Positions 1-8,112 of a stretch of 40,217 bases of DNA are shown piece by piece. A model generated the notes under the pieces. The model was not told the DNA's origin. It saw nothing but the letters and a program-made list of their open reading frames with translations, and did not search any database. Where the stretch lies: positions 1 through 40,217 of the forward strand of contig JAFGGJ010000023.1 in assembly GCA_016930595.1 (NCBI GenBank). The letters run 5' to 3'. How positions within the stretch are numbered: position 1 is the stretch's first letter; each line of letters opens with the position of its first letter. The DNA comes from Planctomycetota bacterium (GTDB lineage: Bacteria > Planctomycetota > SZUA-567 > JAFGGJ01). Made by a program: the position numbers and the translations under genes.

Positions 1-164
1 TCCGCCAACGCCTTTTTCAGTGCAGCATCTCTTTTCGCATCGGGGTCGAGCCCCGCGTGCCCGGACGTCATCTCCAGGGCCCGGAACCCGTTTTCCCCCG
101 CCCATTTCACCACGTCAAGAGCGTCCGTTTTCCCCATGCACGCCGTCAGAAAGCCAACTTCCAT
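1..164 (-). CDS. Sugar phosphate isomerase/epimerase-like protein (partial, N-terminus only)
   Basis: The first 54 residues of a protein that continues beyond the window edge. The ATG is at 164-162 on the minus strand, preceded by a good GAGGAG ribosome site. The translation opens MEVGFLTACMGKTDALDVVK and continues with a WAGENGFRALEMTSGH segment. A first beta strand followed by a helix and 'GFRALE' is the usual start of xylose-isomerase-like TIM-barrel sugar isomerases/epimerases (AP-endonuclease 2 superfamily). No signal peptide is visible, so it should act in the cytoplasm. It is divergent from a glycosidase-like gene, which fits carbohydrate catabolism. The metal-binding and catalytic residues lie outside the window, so the substrate cannot be named. 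Confidence 0.75.
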   Translation of the reverse strand, partial: MEVGFLTACMGKTDALDVVKWAGENGFRALEMTSGHAGLDPDAKRDAALKKALA

Positions 165-188
165 GACCGTCTCCTCTCGTTTCTGCAC

Positions 189-216
189 ACACTAGCCTGC
201 ATCGCCGACGTGTCAA
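189..216 (-). promoter_or_regulatory. Possible sigma70 promoter for the partial isomerase gene
   Basis: On the minus strand a perfect TTGACA (216-211) is followed after 16 bp by TAGTGT (194-189), which matches the -10 consensus at three of six positions. The predicted transcript would begin near 182, 18 bp before the ATG at 164 and just upstream of its GAGGAG site. The -10 is weak, so this is only a candidate. Confidence 0.35.
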
Positions 217-230
217 GGCCAATAGCCCGT

Positions 231-244
231 ATGTTGTGCAACAT
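231..244. promoter_or_regulatory. Perfect inverted repeat, LacI-type operator candidate
   Basis: ATGTTGTGCAACAT has perfect 6-bp arms (231-236 and 239-244) around a TG centre. LacI-family operators are often short palindromes of this kind, with a TTG-NN-CAA core. It lies between the divergent isomerase and glycosidase-like genes, just upstream of the -35-like element on the minus strand, where one regulator could control both. The regulator is not in the window; the family assignment is inference. Confidence 0.4.
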
Positions 245-326
245 CCGCAGGAAACCCTTTTGCTGCTTGGCCGCGAGCCTCCCACCGTTAAGATACCGGC
301 GTGTCCGGCATGCAGGGAGAACTGCC

Positions 327-2351
327 ATGGTCCACAGGAAGCCCCCGGTATCCCGACCACTCTCCATTGTACGTCTCGGCCCCCAACATCACGGCGATCC
401 CTCACAACTCGAAGGCCTGCTCGATCTCCTCCGGCAGCACCGGAGGGCCTGTGACGAAGTATGGTTCTGTACGGAATTCGGGTTCCCGCCGCTGGAACGC
501 CATCGTGAATCCGCACGGCTCATGGCCGCCGCCGCCAACCGCATTCGGGACATCGGCATACTCCCCGGCCTGCAGATAGCCAACGTCCTCGGCCATGGAG
601 ATCTCCCCTATTACCCGTCAGGCGGCGTCTCTTGGCGCACAATGGTCGGGCCGGACGGCCGTTCCGCCAGGATGTGTAATTGCCCGCGGGATCCCGCATT
701 GCATGATTATGTCGCCGCCATGATGGCCGCTTATTCCGCCTGGGGCCCATCCTCGGTATGGATAGACGACGACACGCCCCGCATGCACCACCATAGCCCC
801 GTCGAATTCGCCTGCTTCTGCGACACCTGCGTTGGTGCTTTCTCCGAAAAACAGGAAATGGAATGGACCCGCCCGTCCCTTGTCAAGGCACTGCACAACC
901 CCGCCGCCGGCGACTTGCGCATGGCATGGACACTGTTCAACACCTCAAGCATGGTGGGCGTCATCCGCTCGGTCGCACGGGCTGTTCACGATGTTTCCCC
1001 ATCCACAAGGATGGCCCTTCAGCACTGCGGACATGAATGGGGCCTGTATTCCGGCCCCGACTGGAAACCGCTTTTCGAAGCAATGGCGGAAATCACCGGC
1101 GTCGGCGTCGGCAGCCGTCCGGGCTGCGGGTTCTACACGGACCATGAGCCCCGCGGCATGATACAGAAGGCGTGCACCATCGCCCGACAGGTCGCTCTTC
1201 TCCCCGAATGTGTCGATCTCGTATGCCCGGAAGTGGAAAACTTTACGCACACTGCCATGGGCAAGACGCCCCGTGGCACCGCCGTAGAAGCCTCCCTGGA
1301 CCTCGCCTTCGGCTGCAATTGCCTGTCCTTCGCCATCTTCACCGTCGGACAGGAATCTTTCGACTGGTACGGGCGTATCCTGGCGAAAATCGCCGAATTC
1401 CGCCCTTTCTGGGAACGTTTCCTGGCCGCTTCGTCCGGGACCGTTCCGGGTGGACTCGAAGTCCTGGCGGGCAAACGCCACGCATCCAGGCGCCTTTCCA
1501 AGCATGAACCTCCCTTTGCCTGGACGAGGATGGATCTTTCACGAGCATATAACCTCTCAACCATGGGCCTGCCCCTGTGCATGGGTCCTGACGCCGCTTC
1601 CGGTGTCTTTCTGCACCCGGCGGCCGCCGCCGGCCTCACCGACGACGAAATCACCGGCCTGCTGGGCGGAAGCGTTCTCATGGACGGTGCTTCCCTCGCG
1701 CATCTCCAGGAACGCGGCTTTGGCCCCCGCATCGGGATTTCCGCGGGCCGCCCGGAACACCTCGACTCCTACGAGAGGCTCACCCCGGACGTTCTCAACG
1801 GTCCCTTCACCGGGACCTTCTGGAAACTTGTCTTTTTCGGCGACCCTGCAAAACACAACGTTTACACACTGACGCCGGCCTCCTCCTCCGCCAGGATCCT
1901 CGGCGAACTCGTCAACGGCGCCGGGGACGTCACTGGCGTCGCCACGGTGCTTGCCGAAACCGAACTGGGCGGGCGAATCGCCGTGTTCGGCTACGACGGA
2001 TTCGAACACGTTGTCAGCACGGCGCGGCGGGCCCAGATCATCACCGCCGCCGACTGGGTCTCGCGCTCCCGGCTCCCGGTCGTCTCCGGGACCGCCGCTC
2101 AGACCGTCATCGTGCCGCGGCTGGACGATACCGGACAGCTTCGCTGTGTCTTCCTCCTGAACGCCTCCATCGATGATTCGCCGGAACAGCGGCTCCTCCT
2201 GCGAGGTTGCGCGGCCCCTTCATGCCTGTGGATTACGCCGCAGGACGCTCCCGGCCGGCCACTGTACACCGGCACCGGCAGCGGCAGTGAAACCGAACTG
2301 ACCGTACCCTCCATGCCACCATGGTCCGTCGGCGCTTTGCTTCTTGAATGA
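327..2351 (+). CDS. Putative glycoside-hydrolase-like protein (TIM-barrel type)
   Basis: A 674-residue protein. I place the start at ATG 327 because AGGGAGA lies about 6 bp upstream; the frame stays open further upstream, but that stretch overlaps the divergent isomerase gene and reads as arginine-rich non-protein. The N-terminal half has strand-helix alternation, a WIDDD segment, and a CFCDTC motif followed by an aromatic residue, which recurs in glycosidase-like proteins related to GH42 and to other bacterial TIM-barrel hydrolases. The C-terminal part (from about residue 400) is beta-rich and could be an accessory domain. No signal peptide is evident, so it is probably cytoplasmic. I cannot assign the catalytic acids or a substrate. 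It probably works with the divergent sugar isomerase. It could instead be a non-catalytic relative. Confidence 0.6.
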   Translation: MVHRKPPVSRPLSIVRLGPQHHGDPSQLEGLLDLLRQHRRACDEVWFCTEFGFPPLERHRESARLMAAAANRIRDIGILPGLQIANVLGHGDLPYYPSGGVSWRTMVGPDGRSARMCNCPRDPALHDYVAAMMAAYSAWGPSSVWIDDDTPRMHHHSPVEFACFCDTCVGAFSEKQEMEWTRPSLVKALHNPAAGDLRMAWTLFNTSSMVGVIRSVARAVHDVSPSTRMALQHCGHEWGLYSGPDWKPLFEAMAEITGVGVGSRPGCGFYTDHEPRGMIQKACTIARQVALLPECVDLVCPEVENFTHTAMGKTPRGTAVEASLDLAFGCNCLSFAIFTVGQESFDWYGRILAKIAEFRPFWERFLAASSGTVPGGLEVLAGKRHASRRLSKHEPPFAWTRMDLSRAYNLSTMGLPLCMGPDAASGVFLHPAAAAGLTDDEITGLLGGSVLMDGASLAHLQERGFGPRIGISAGRPEHLDSYERLTPDVLNGPFTGTFWKLVFFGDPAKHNVYTLTPASSSARILGELVNGAGDVTGVATVLAETELGGRIAVFGYDGFEHVVSTARRAQIITAADWVSRSRLPVVSGTAAQTVIVPRLDDTGQLRCVFLLNASIDDSPEQRLLLRGCAAPSCLWITPQDAPGRPLYTGTGSGSETELTVPSMPPWSVGALLLE

Positions 2352-2425
2352 ACACTCGGCAAAAGGGCAATGGGCAGTCCGCCGTCGCATTCTTCCACCC
2401 ACGGCACAAAATCCGCCAAAAGTCC

Positions 2426-2452
2426 TGCACGTTGTGCGTGCACTGCTATAAT
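2426..2452 (+). promoter_or_regulatory. -10 element with adjacent inverted repeat upstream of the VWA-FHA gene
   Basis: A perfect TATAAT lies at 2447-2452, about 70 bp before the ATG at 2522. A good -35 is not obvious at 16-17 bp. Immediately upstream is an inverted repeat, TGCAC (2426-2430) and GTGCA (2438-2442), with a 7-bp spacer, overlapping where the -35 should be. A weak -35 plus an overlapping palindrome would fit an activated or repressed promoter; this is inference. Confidence 0.35.
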
Positions 2453-2521
2453 AATGTTTCAAGGCGCCTTACAGCGAAGACGCGGCGTCCCACCGGTCTT
2501 CAACGTAGTGGGGGGACACAA

Positions 2522-5476
2522 ATGCCTGGTCCGGTATATCCGCTGGTGCGGAGATCGTGTGGTTGCATGCGGAAAGCGGTCTTTGCCGCCTGCTCCGCAG
2601 TCATCCTCTTCCTGTCGCCGTTTCCCATGTCTTCGGCTTCGGCTGCCGAAGTACCGAAACCCCCGGACCTTGGAGCACTGGTCGAAAACCTCTGTGCCGC
2701 GTTTTACGGCATCGATGGCAACGTGTGGCGCCGGGTCAGCGAGCGGTCCGCCGAATTCGACGAGATGGCCTCATGGGCTTACGGAGTGTCGCCCGGCACC
2801 GTAACCTCTACTTCTCCACGCATTCTTCAGCGCACCGGCGAGTATGCAGTCGTTGACGGCACCCGTTACGAAGTGGTCCTGCTTGATGCTCCACCGCTCA
2901 AGTCCCCGGCAAGCGCTCCCGCCGGCAGTGCGACATGCCGAGGAATAATCACCGACGGCGGCACCCTTGTTGCCGACATGGAAACAGTCTTCAAGGTTCT
3001 CTTTATCGTCGAAGCACGCCCGGTTGTCGACAGTTTTGCATCGGGCGGAATTCCGGACAAGCTTGACGAAGCTTCCAACCTGCTCGAGGACATGCGCAAG
3101 TGGCACCTCGCCGGCCACGGCGTCGATATCACTCAGACGGCCCTTGCCGAAGGACTCGCCCGGTACGTCACCAAGAGCAAGGGCGGTGCCCTTTCCGCCG
3201 CACTGAATGACTACACCGTCAACAACATGCTCGGGCTCTTTGCCGAAGTCGAAATGCGCCGTGTTTCCAGGCAGCTTCATGAGACCTCAGCCGCCCTCAA
3301 GAGATATCCCGTCTCCGGCGATTACACGGAAGTCTCCGCACTATACGAGAATTCCCTCGACCTTGTCGACGCCCGCATGGGAGCGATAACCGTCCTGGCA
3401 CGGCAGACTTTCCCCGCCTACGACCAGAACGTCGCTCTCTACTCCGCCGGCAAAGTCCTCGACCGCTTCAAGAGTTCCCTCCTGGGCGTCGCCGGCGACA
3501 AGCTCAAGCACATCGATATCGCCGCCAGCAGGCGTTCTTCGGACATGCGGCTCGCATGGCTTACCGCCGAAAACCTTGCCAACAAAGCCGCCGCTGCACG
3601 CGCGGGCGGCATGGCCATCAAGCTTTATACAGCAAAGAACCTCGTGTCCACGCTGCGCGACGCTCTCGGTGTAGCCGGTCCTCTCGGCGAATATTACAAG
3701 TCCGTTTCGCTCCGAAGCGAATACGTCCCTCTTTACCGCATCTATGCCGAAGCCAGGTATCAGCAACTGCTTCTTGCAGGCGCTCCCGCCACCGACACCA
3801 AGCCCGGTGGCGCTCTTTCCATCGTGCTCGCGGTGGACAAATCCGGCAGCATGCGGGGCGCCAAGCTCGCCGAAGCCAAGCGCGCTGCCGAAACCCTCGT
3901 CGGCCTCTTGGCAGACTCCGATGAAGCCGCCCTTGTCGCCTTTGACAGCAGCGTCTCCCTGCGTTCCGAACTCTCCCCGGTCGGCGACGCCACCGGCAGG
4001 CGCGCCGCCCTTGTAGCTGATATCCGCAGGCTTTCCGACGGCGGCGGCACCAACTTCTGTGCCCCGCTCAGGGTCGCATGTGAGATGTTCCGCACCGCCC
4101 GTTTCGGCAAGGCCGTTCTCCTGCTTTCCGACGGACAGGCCGGTTACCCGGTGGCGGAAGTCCGCCTTCTTAAAAGCCTGGGCGCACGGGTCTTCACCGT
4201 CACCATCGGCGCCGACGCCGACACCACCACTCTCAAGCGCATAGCCGACGACACGGGCGGCCAGTTCTTCCCCGCCGGCACCACCAACCTGCAGCAGGTT
4301 TTCGTTCAGATCGGCGGGCGCGCAAAAGGCTACTCCGACCTCCTGGTAGAAAAAGGCCTCATCCGCCCCGGCGAAGAAAAATGGTCTGATGTCGTCCTGA
4401 CTGCGGCGGCGGATTTCCTTGCCGTAACTCTCGGCTGGCAGGGCAGCAACATCGATCTCTTCCTCGAACGCCCCGACGGCACCAGGATTGCCCAGTCAGA
4501 TGCTGCCAAGTTCCCCGGCGTTTCTTTTTCCTATAACTCCCAAGCTCACTGCAGGACCGTCACTGTCAGGAACGCTTCCCCGGGTCTCTGGCGTATCGGC
4601 GTCCTCGGCTCGGATGTCCCCGCTGCCGGCGAACTCTACACCCTTACAGCGACCGAAAGCAATCCCACGGCTGCCCACGTTCTCCCCTTCGAACCCGAAT
4701 ACGGCACCGGCAGGACCGTCCTCCTCGGCGTCCAACTTCCCCAAGGCGCCGTGTCCACCCCGCATGTGCAGGCGCTGGTCTCCTCTCCTCTCGGCGGACA
4801 GTTCCAGGTCGACCTCGCAGACGACGGCTCCAACGGCGACACGGCAGCAGGTGACGGTCTTTTTTCCGGCTGGTTCCGCTCCACGGCCGACCCGGGTTTC
4901 TACCAGGTTGTCTACCATGTGCCCGTACGCGGCCATGCCGACAGGCCGGTCGTTTCCACCTTCCAGGTCGGATCCGTCCAGGACGTCATGGCTTCCACGC
5001 AGGACAGGTGGTTCACGGGCGGTGGAGGAAGCGGCGGAGCGCACGGCTCGACACCCGGTGCAGCAACGGGCCCGGGTGTCCTTTACCTCACAATGGCAGC
5101 AGTGTTCCTCCTCTTCTGCTGCGCCGCGGCGGCCATTCTCCTTGTCATCCTGCGCTCCAGGAACTCGCAACATGCCCCGCAGCCCTCCGGCACGACTGCA
5201 GCGGCCCTCCGGATTACCGTCGGGCGATCCCCGGACAACGATATCGTCCTTTCGGACGGTTCCATCTCCGCCCGCCATTGCGAAGTCACCCTGGATGACG
5301 GCGTGTTTGTCATCAGGGATCTCGGCAGCTCCAACGGCGTCGTCGTCAACGGCCGGCCGGTGGGTTCCACCGTACTGTCTCCGGGCGACACCGTCATGCT
5401 GGGCGACGTGCGCCTGCCAGCGGACAAGCTTATCAACCTCCTTGAATCCGGCGCCCACGGGTCCCCGGGTTCCTGA
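2522..5476 (+). CDS. Exported VWA-domain protein with a single TM and cytoplasmic FHA domain
   Basis: A 984-residue protein. ATG 2522 is chosen for the GGGGGGAC ribosome site just upstream; a shorter start at 2568 would also keep the signal peptide (hydrophobic stretch ending in SASAAEV). Domain order: signal peptide; helical region to about residue 425; VWA domain with a complete metal site DKSGSM at 439-444; beta-rich region to about 830; a Gly/Ser-rich linker; one TM segment at about 853-880; and an FHA domain at about 898-975 with canonical GRSPDNDI, SARH and SSNGVVVNG motifs. The VWA ectodomain would bind a ligand or partner outside the cytoplasm, and the FHA domain would bind a phosphothreonine inside. 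It is the first gene of the locus that also encodes a Ser/Thr kinase, the likely source of that phosphate. The partner is not known. Confidence 0.85.
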   Translation: MPGPVYPLVRRSCGCMRKAVFAACSAVILFLSPFPMSSASAAEVPKPPDLGALVENLCAAFYGIDGNVWRRVSERSAEFDEMASWAYGVSPGTVTSTSPRILQRTGEYAVVDGTRYEVVLLDAPPLKSPASAPAGSATCRGIITDGGTLVADMETVFKVLFIVEARPVVDSFASGGIPDKLDEASNLLEDMRKWHLAGHGVDITQTALAEGLARYVTKSKGGALSAALNDYTVNNMLGLFAEVEMRRVSRQLHETSAALKRYPVSGDYTEVSALYENSLDLVDARMGAITVLARQTFPAYDQNVALYSAGKVLDRFKSSLLGVAGDKLKHIDIAASRRSSDMRLAWLTAENLANKAAAARAGGMAIKLYTAKNLVSTLRDALGVAGPLGEYYKSVSLRSEYVPLYRIYAEARYQQLLLAGAPATDTKPGGALSIVLAVDKSGSMRGAKLAEAKRAAETLVGLLADSDEAALVAFDSSVSLRSELSPVGDATGRRAALVADIRRLSDGGGTNFCAPLRVACEMFRTARFGKAVLLLSDGQAGYPVAEVRLLKSLGARVFTVTIGADADTTTLKRIADDTGGQFFPAGTTNLQQVFVQIGGRAKGYSDLLVEKGLIRPGEEKWSDVVLTAAADFLAVTLGWQGSNIDLFLERPDGTRIAQSDAAKFPGVSFSYNSQAHCRTVTVRNASPGLWRIGVLGSDVPAAGELYTLTATESNPTAAHVLPFEPEYGTGRTVLLGVQLPQGAVSTPHVQALVSSPLGGQFQVDLADDGSNGDTAAGDGLFSGWFRSTADPGFYQVVYHVPVRGHADRPVVSTFQVGSVQDVMASTQDRWFTGGGGSGGAHGSTPGAATGPGVLYLTMAAVFLLFCCAAAAILLVILRSRNSQHAPQPSGTTAAALRITVGRSPDNDIVLSDGSISARHCEVTLDDGVFVIRDLGSSNGVVVNGRPVGSTVLSPGDTVMLGDVRLPADKLINLLESGAHGSPGS

Positions 5477-5484
5477 AAGGACGG

Positions 5485-5513
5485 TTGCCGTGCCGGCTAA
5501 TCTCTGTAATAAT
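5485..5513 (+). promoter_or_regulatory. Possible internal promoter ahead of the second FHA gene
   Basis: TTGCCG (5485-5490) and AATAAT (5508-5513) are 17 bp apart in the 96-bp gap between the two FHA genes. The -35 matches at three positions and the -10 at five. It would start transcription about 50 bp before the strong AAGGAGGTG ribosome site. It could raise expression of the downstream kinase segment. Confidence 0.3.
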
Positions 5514-5572
5514 CTTGCCGAGAAAACTCACTGCCTTGTGTCCTGCACCAGGGCGGTTTTAGAAGGAGGTGT

Positions 5573-6505
5573 ATGATGAGGAAGGCTTTCGCTGGTCTCG
5601 TTATCATGTTCGCCGCGCATTCTCTCATGGCTGGCGTCGCTCTCAGCGACGTCGTAAACAAGCCCTCGGCCTGGAAGGATACTCTCATCAGCGTCGAAGG
5701 CTTCTGCGAACGCTGGCTTACCGACCGGGGGCCCGACGTCAATTTCTTCATCCTCAAAGACAACTACGGCAACACCCTGCCCGTCAGAACCACCCAGCCT
5801 AATCCTCCCCTCGGCCAGCATATGCTCGTGCAGGGTTTTGTCATGTACGACACTCAGCGCAGGAGCTACTACCTTGATGAAAGGGCGCGCGACGCCGGCG
5901 CCGTCATGGGCGGCGGTATCTCCGTCTGGCTCATTGTCGTCATCGCCGTCGCAAGCGTCGTCCTGATCGGTCTTGCCGTACTCGTGCTCAAGAGCCTCAA
6001 GGACGCCCCCGCCGCCGCTCCCGCCGCTCCCGCAAAGCCTGGGCTCAAAGTCGTCCCTGCCGAAGGCCCCGTTTTTGACGTCGACAAGACCCGCAAGGTT
6101 TCCGGCAATCGCATCGGCTACGACGTCCCCATCGACACCACCTTCAAGGTCCTCCCGGGCAGGTTCAAAGTCACCAAGGGCGATGACAAGGTCTCCGAAA
6201 TCAAGCTCTATCAAGTCAGCCCCGAACCCGTTTTCACTTTCGGCCGCAAACCCGGCCCTGCCATGCGCCATATCCGCATCGATGACCCAACCGTCTCCGA
6301 AAAACAGGCCGAGTTGCTCTACAAGGACGGCAAGTTCTCCATCACCAACTTCTCCAAGACTAATCCCACCATCGTCAACAGCGCCGAACTCGCCGATGGA
6401 GAATCCAAGGAACTTGTCGACGGTTCCAAGATCGTCATGGGCGAAGTCGTCGTCGAATTCCAGGCCCTGGCGCGCCCCGGCTCCTCCGATTCAAAACCCG
6501 AATGA
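5573..6505 (+). CDS. Exported OB-like domain, TM, cytoplasmic degenerate FHA domain
   Basis: A 310-residue protein with an excellent AAGGAGGTG ribosome site just upstream. Residues 1-25 form a signal peptide; 27-105 form a small beta domain that I think is OB-like, from the pattern KDTLISVEGF ... VNFFILKDNYGNTLPVR ... LVQGFVMYD; 116-140 are one TM segment; an Ala/Pro linker follows; 220-297 look like an FHA fold. In the FHA part the GR (224-225) and the NFSKTN segment are kept, but the usual S-x-x-H is SEKQ (242-245), so the conserved histidine is replaced. Topology mirrors the upstream VWA-FHA protein. It may have lost or changed phosphopeptide binding. The OB-like call is tentative. Confidence 0.75.
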   Translation: MMRKAFAGLVIMFAAHSLMAGVALSDVVNKPSAWKDTLISVEGFCERWLTDRGPDVNFFILKDNYGNTLPVRTTQPNPPLGQHMLVQGFVMYDTQRRSYYLDERARDAGAVMGGGISVWLIVVIAVASVVLIGLAVLVLKSLKDAPAAAPAAPAKPGLKVVPAEGPVFDVDKTRKVSGNRIGYDVPIDTTFKVLPGRFKVTKGDDKVSEIKLYQVSPEPVFTFGRKPGPAMRHIRIDDPTVSEKQAELLYKDGKFSITNFSKTNPTIVNSAELADGESKELVDGSKIVMGEVVVEFQALARPGSSDSKPE

Positions 6506-6523
6506 CCGGAAGGACCCCATACC

Positions 6524-8095
6524 ATGGCCCTGAAGAGATCTGCCGGTTTCAAGATTGTCGCCATCGTCCTTGTCGTGCTCGGCATAATCGGCCTTTCATC
6601 CGCCCTCGTTCTCGTCGTTTTCAATCTCCTTCAGCGCGAAACCAACGCTTTCAGGAAAGCTGAACTTGTCGCGAGCCAGGCCGGTCCAGTCTCCACCGTC
6701 GCCTCGCAGGCCTATCAGGATTTCCTCACCTCCTTCCCTGACGGCGAATTCTCAGAAGACGCCCGCCAGCGTCTCGACAGGATCGAAGCCACCCGTAAGG
6801 AGACTACGGCCTTTTCTCTGACCGAATCGCAGGCCGCCGCGGCCGGTTCCGACTGGCGCTCAGCCGTTACCGTTTACCGGGATTTTCTCAAAGCTTTCCC
6901 CAGGGGTTCCTATGCCGGCGAAGCCGCCGCACGAGTCAAGGAACTTGAAGGCAAGGCCCCCGTCCTCGACGCAGCCGCCGATAACGTCCTCATCGACGGC
7001 GTCGAAGCACAGTTGAAGAATAAGTCCCTGGATCCTCTGGCCGCCTTGGCCGCCATTGACGACGTAGAAAAGAAAATGCTTTCCGACGCCGGGAAAACCA
7101 GGCTTGCCGTTATCCGCCGCCGCATTCAGAACGATATCGATGAAGCCGATTTCATCCAGGCCCGGCGGCAGGCCTCCACTCTAGACTCCAATACCGCCGC
7201 CATAGCCGTCATTCAGAAATTCCTCGATTCCCACCCTGGCACGCGCCTCCAGCATGAAGCCGCCTCCCTCATACACGACTATAGGCGCTGTATGGATGAC
7301 GCGGCCTTCAAGGTCGCCGCGGATGTCGCCGACAACGCAGGCGACGACCTCCAGGCCGCGCGAACCGCCCTCGAAGGCTACCTGTCCACCTACCCCAAGG
7401 GCAATCACGCCGATAAAGCACACTCCCGCCTCCTTGCCATCAGGCAGAGGGACGTCGAAGGAGAAGCCCGCCGCATTATCGATTCCGGCCTCGCCATCTC
7501 CAACGTGTCCGCCAAGGACAGCTACGACGAAGCTCTCCGCATGCTTTCTCTCGCCAAGTACGAGAAAGCCGTCGAATGGCTTAATGCCGCCAGGGCCGAA
7601 ACCATCACCCTCGCAGAAAAAGACCCTCTCGACAAAGTCCTCCGCTTCGCTCTCTACTCATGGGCCGTCAGCCACAGGAAAGACGGCGACTGGCAATCCT
7701 GTCTCGACGTCGCCACCTCCGCCCTCAGACTCTTCCCCCGCGACCCTGCTCTCATGGAACTCTTCGAACAGGCCCGGCGGGAAAACATACCCCCTGCCGC
7801 CAGGGCACTCTACAACAAGGGTCTTGAACTCGAATCCGCCTCCTCCTATGCCGAAGCCATCGACGCCTATTCCCGCGCTGGCCAGTCCGCAAATATCCAC
7901 TACAGGATGCTCATTGACAAGCGCCTCGACTTCTGCAGAAGCTGTCTCTTCGATGACCTTTACGGCAGGGCCAAGAGCCTCTACAACGCGGGCGACGTCT
8001 CCGAAGCCGCCTCTCTCGCCACCGAAGCCCTCAAGCTCAAGCCCGGTGTCAAGTACCTCGAACAGATCATCGAAGAATCCAAGTCCGGCAACTGA
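6524..8095 (+). CDS. Membrane-anchored TPR-like repeat protein
   Basis: A 523-residue protein with GGAAGGA upstream of the ATG. A single N-terminal TM (about 9-34) has no clear cleavage site, so it is probably an anchor with the rest outside the cytoplasm. The remainder is alpha-helical. A repeating pattern, aromatic-x-x-[FY]L-x-x-[FY/H]P-x-G followed by a helix with AxxR, occurs around residues 63-85, 112-136, 227-250 and 286-311, like the TPR repeats of YbgF/BamD-type proteins. It lies between the FHA gene and the kinase gene, whose ectodomain carries the same kind of repeat. It probably scaffolds protein-protein contacts; no enzyme signature is visible. Confidence 0.75.
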   Translation: MALKRSAGFKIVAIVLVVLGIIGLSSALVLVVFNLLQRETNAFRKAELVASQAGPVSTVASQAYQDFLTSFPDGEFSEDARQRLDRIEATRKETTAFSLTESQAAAAGSDWRSAVTVYRDFLKAFPRGSYAGEAAARVKELEGKAPVLDAAADNVLIDGVEAQLKNKSLDPLAALAAIDDVEKKMLSDAGKTRLAVIRRRIQNDIDEADFIQARRQASTLDSNTAAIAVIQKFLDSHPGTRLQHEAASLIHDYRRCMDDAAFKVAADVADNAGDDLQAARTALEGYLSTYPKGNHADKAHSRLLAIRQRDVEGEARRIIDSGLAISNVSAKDSYDEALRMLSLAKYEKAVEWLNAARAETITLAEKDPLDKVLRFALYSWAVSHRKDGDWQSCLDVATSALRLFPRDPALMELFEQARRENIPPAARALYNKGLELESASSYAEAIDAYSRAGQSANIHYRMLIDKRLDFCRSCLFDDLYGRAKSLYNAGDVSEAASLATEALKLKPGVKYLEQIIEESKSGN

Positions 8096-8112
8096 CAGGG
8101 AGAACCTTTCTA

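Noticed and set aside
57..326. Upstream in-frame extension of the glycosidase-like gene
   Set aside because: It overlaps the divergent isomerase gene and its regulatory region, reads as arginine/histidine-rich low-quality protein, and ATG 327 has a proper ribosome site.
2348..2521. Start of the VWA-FHA gene at ATG 2348
   Set aside because: It would place 58 non-homologous residues ahead of a clear signal peptide and cross the TATAAT element; ATG 2522 has a G-rich ribosome site.
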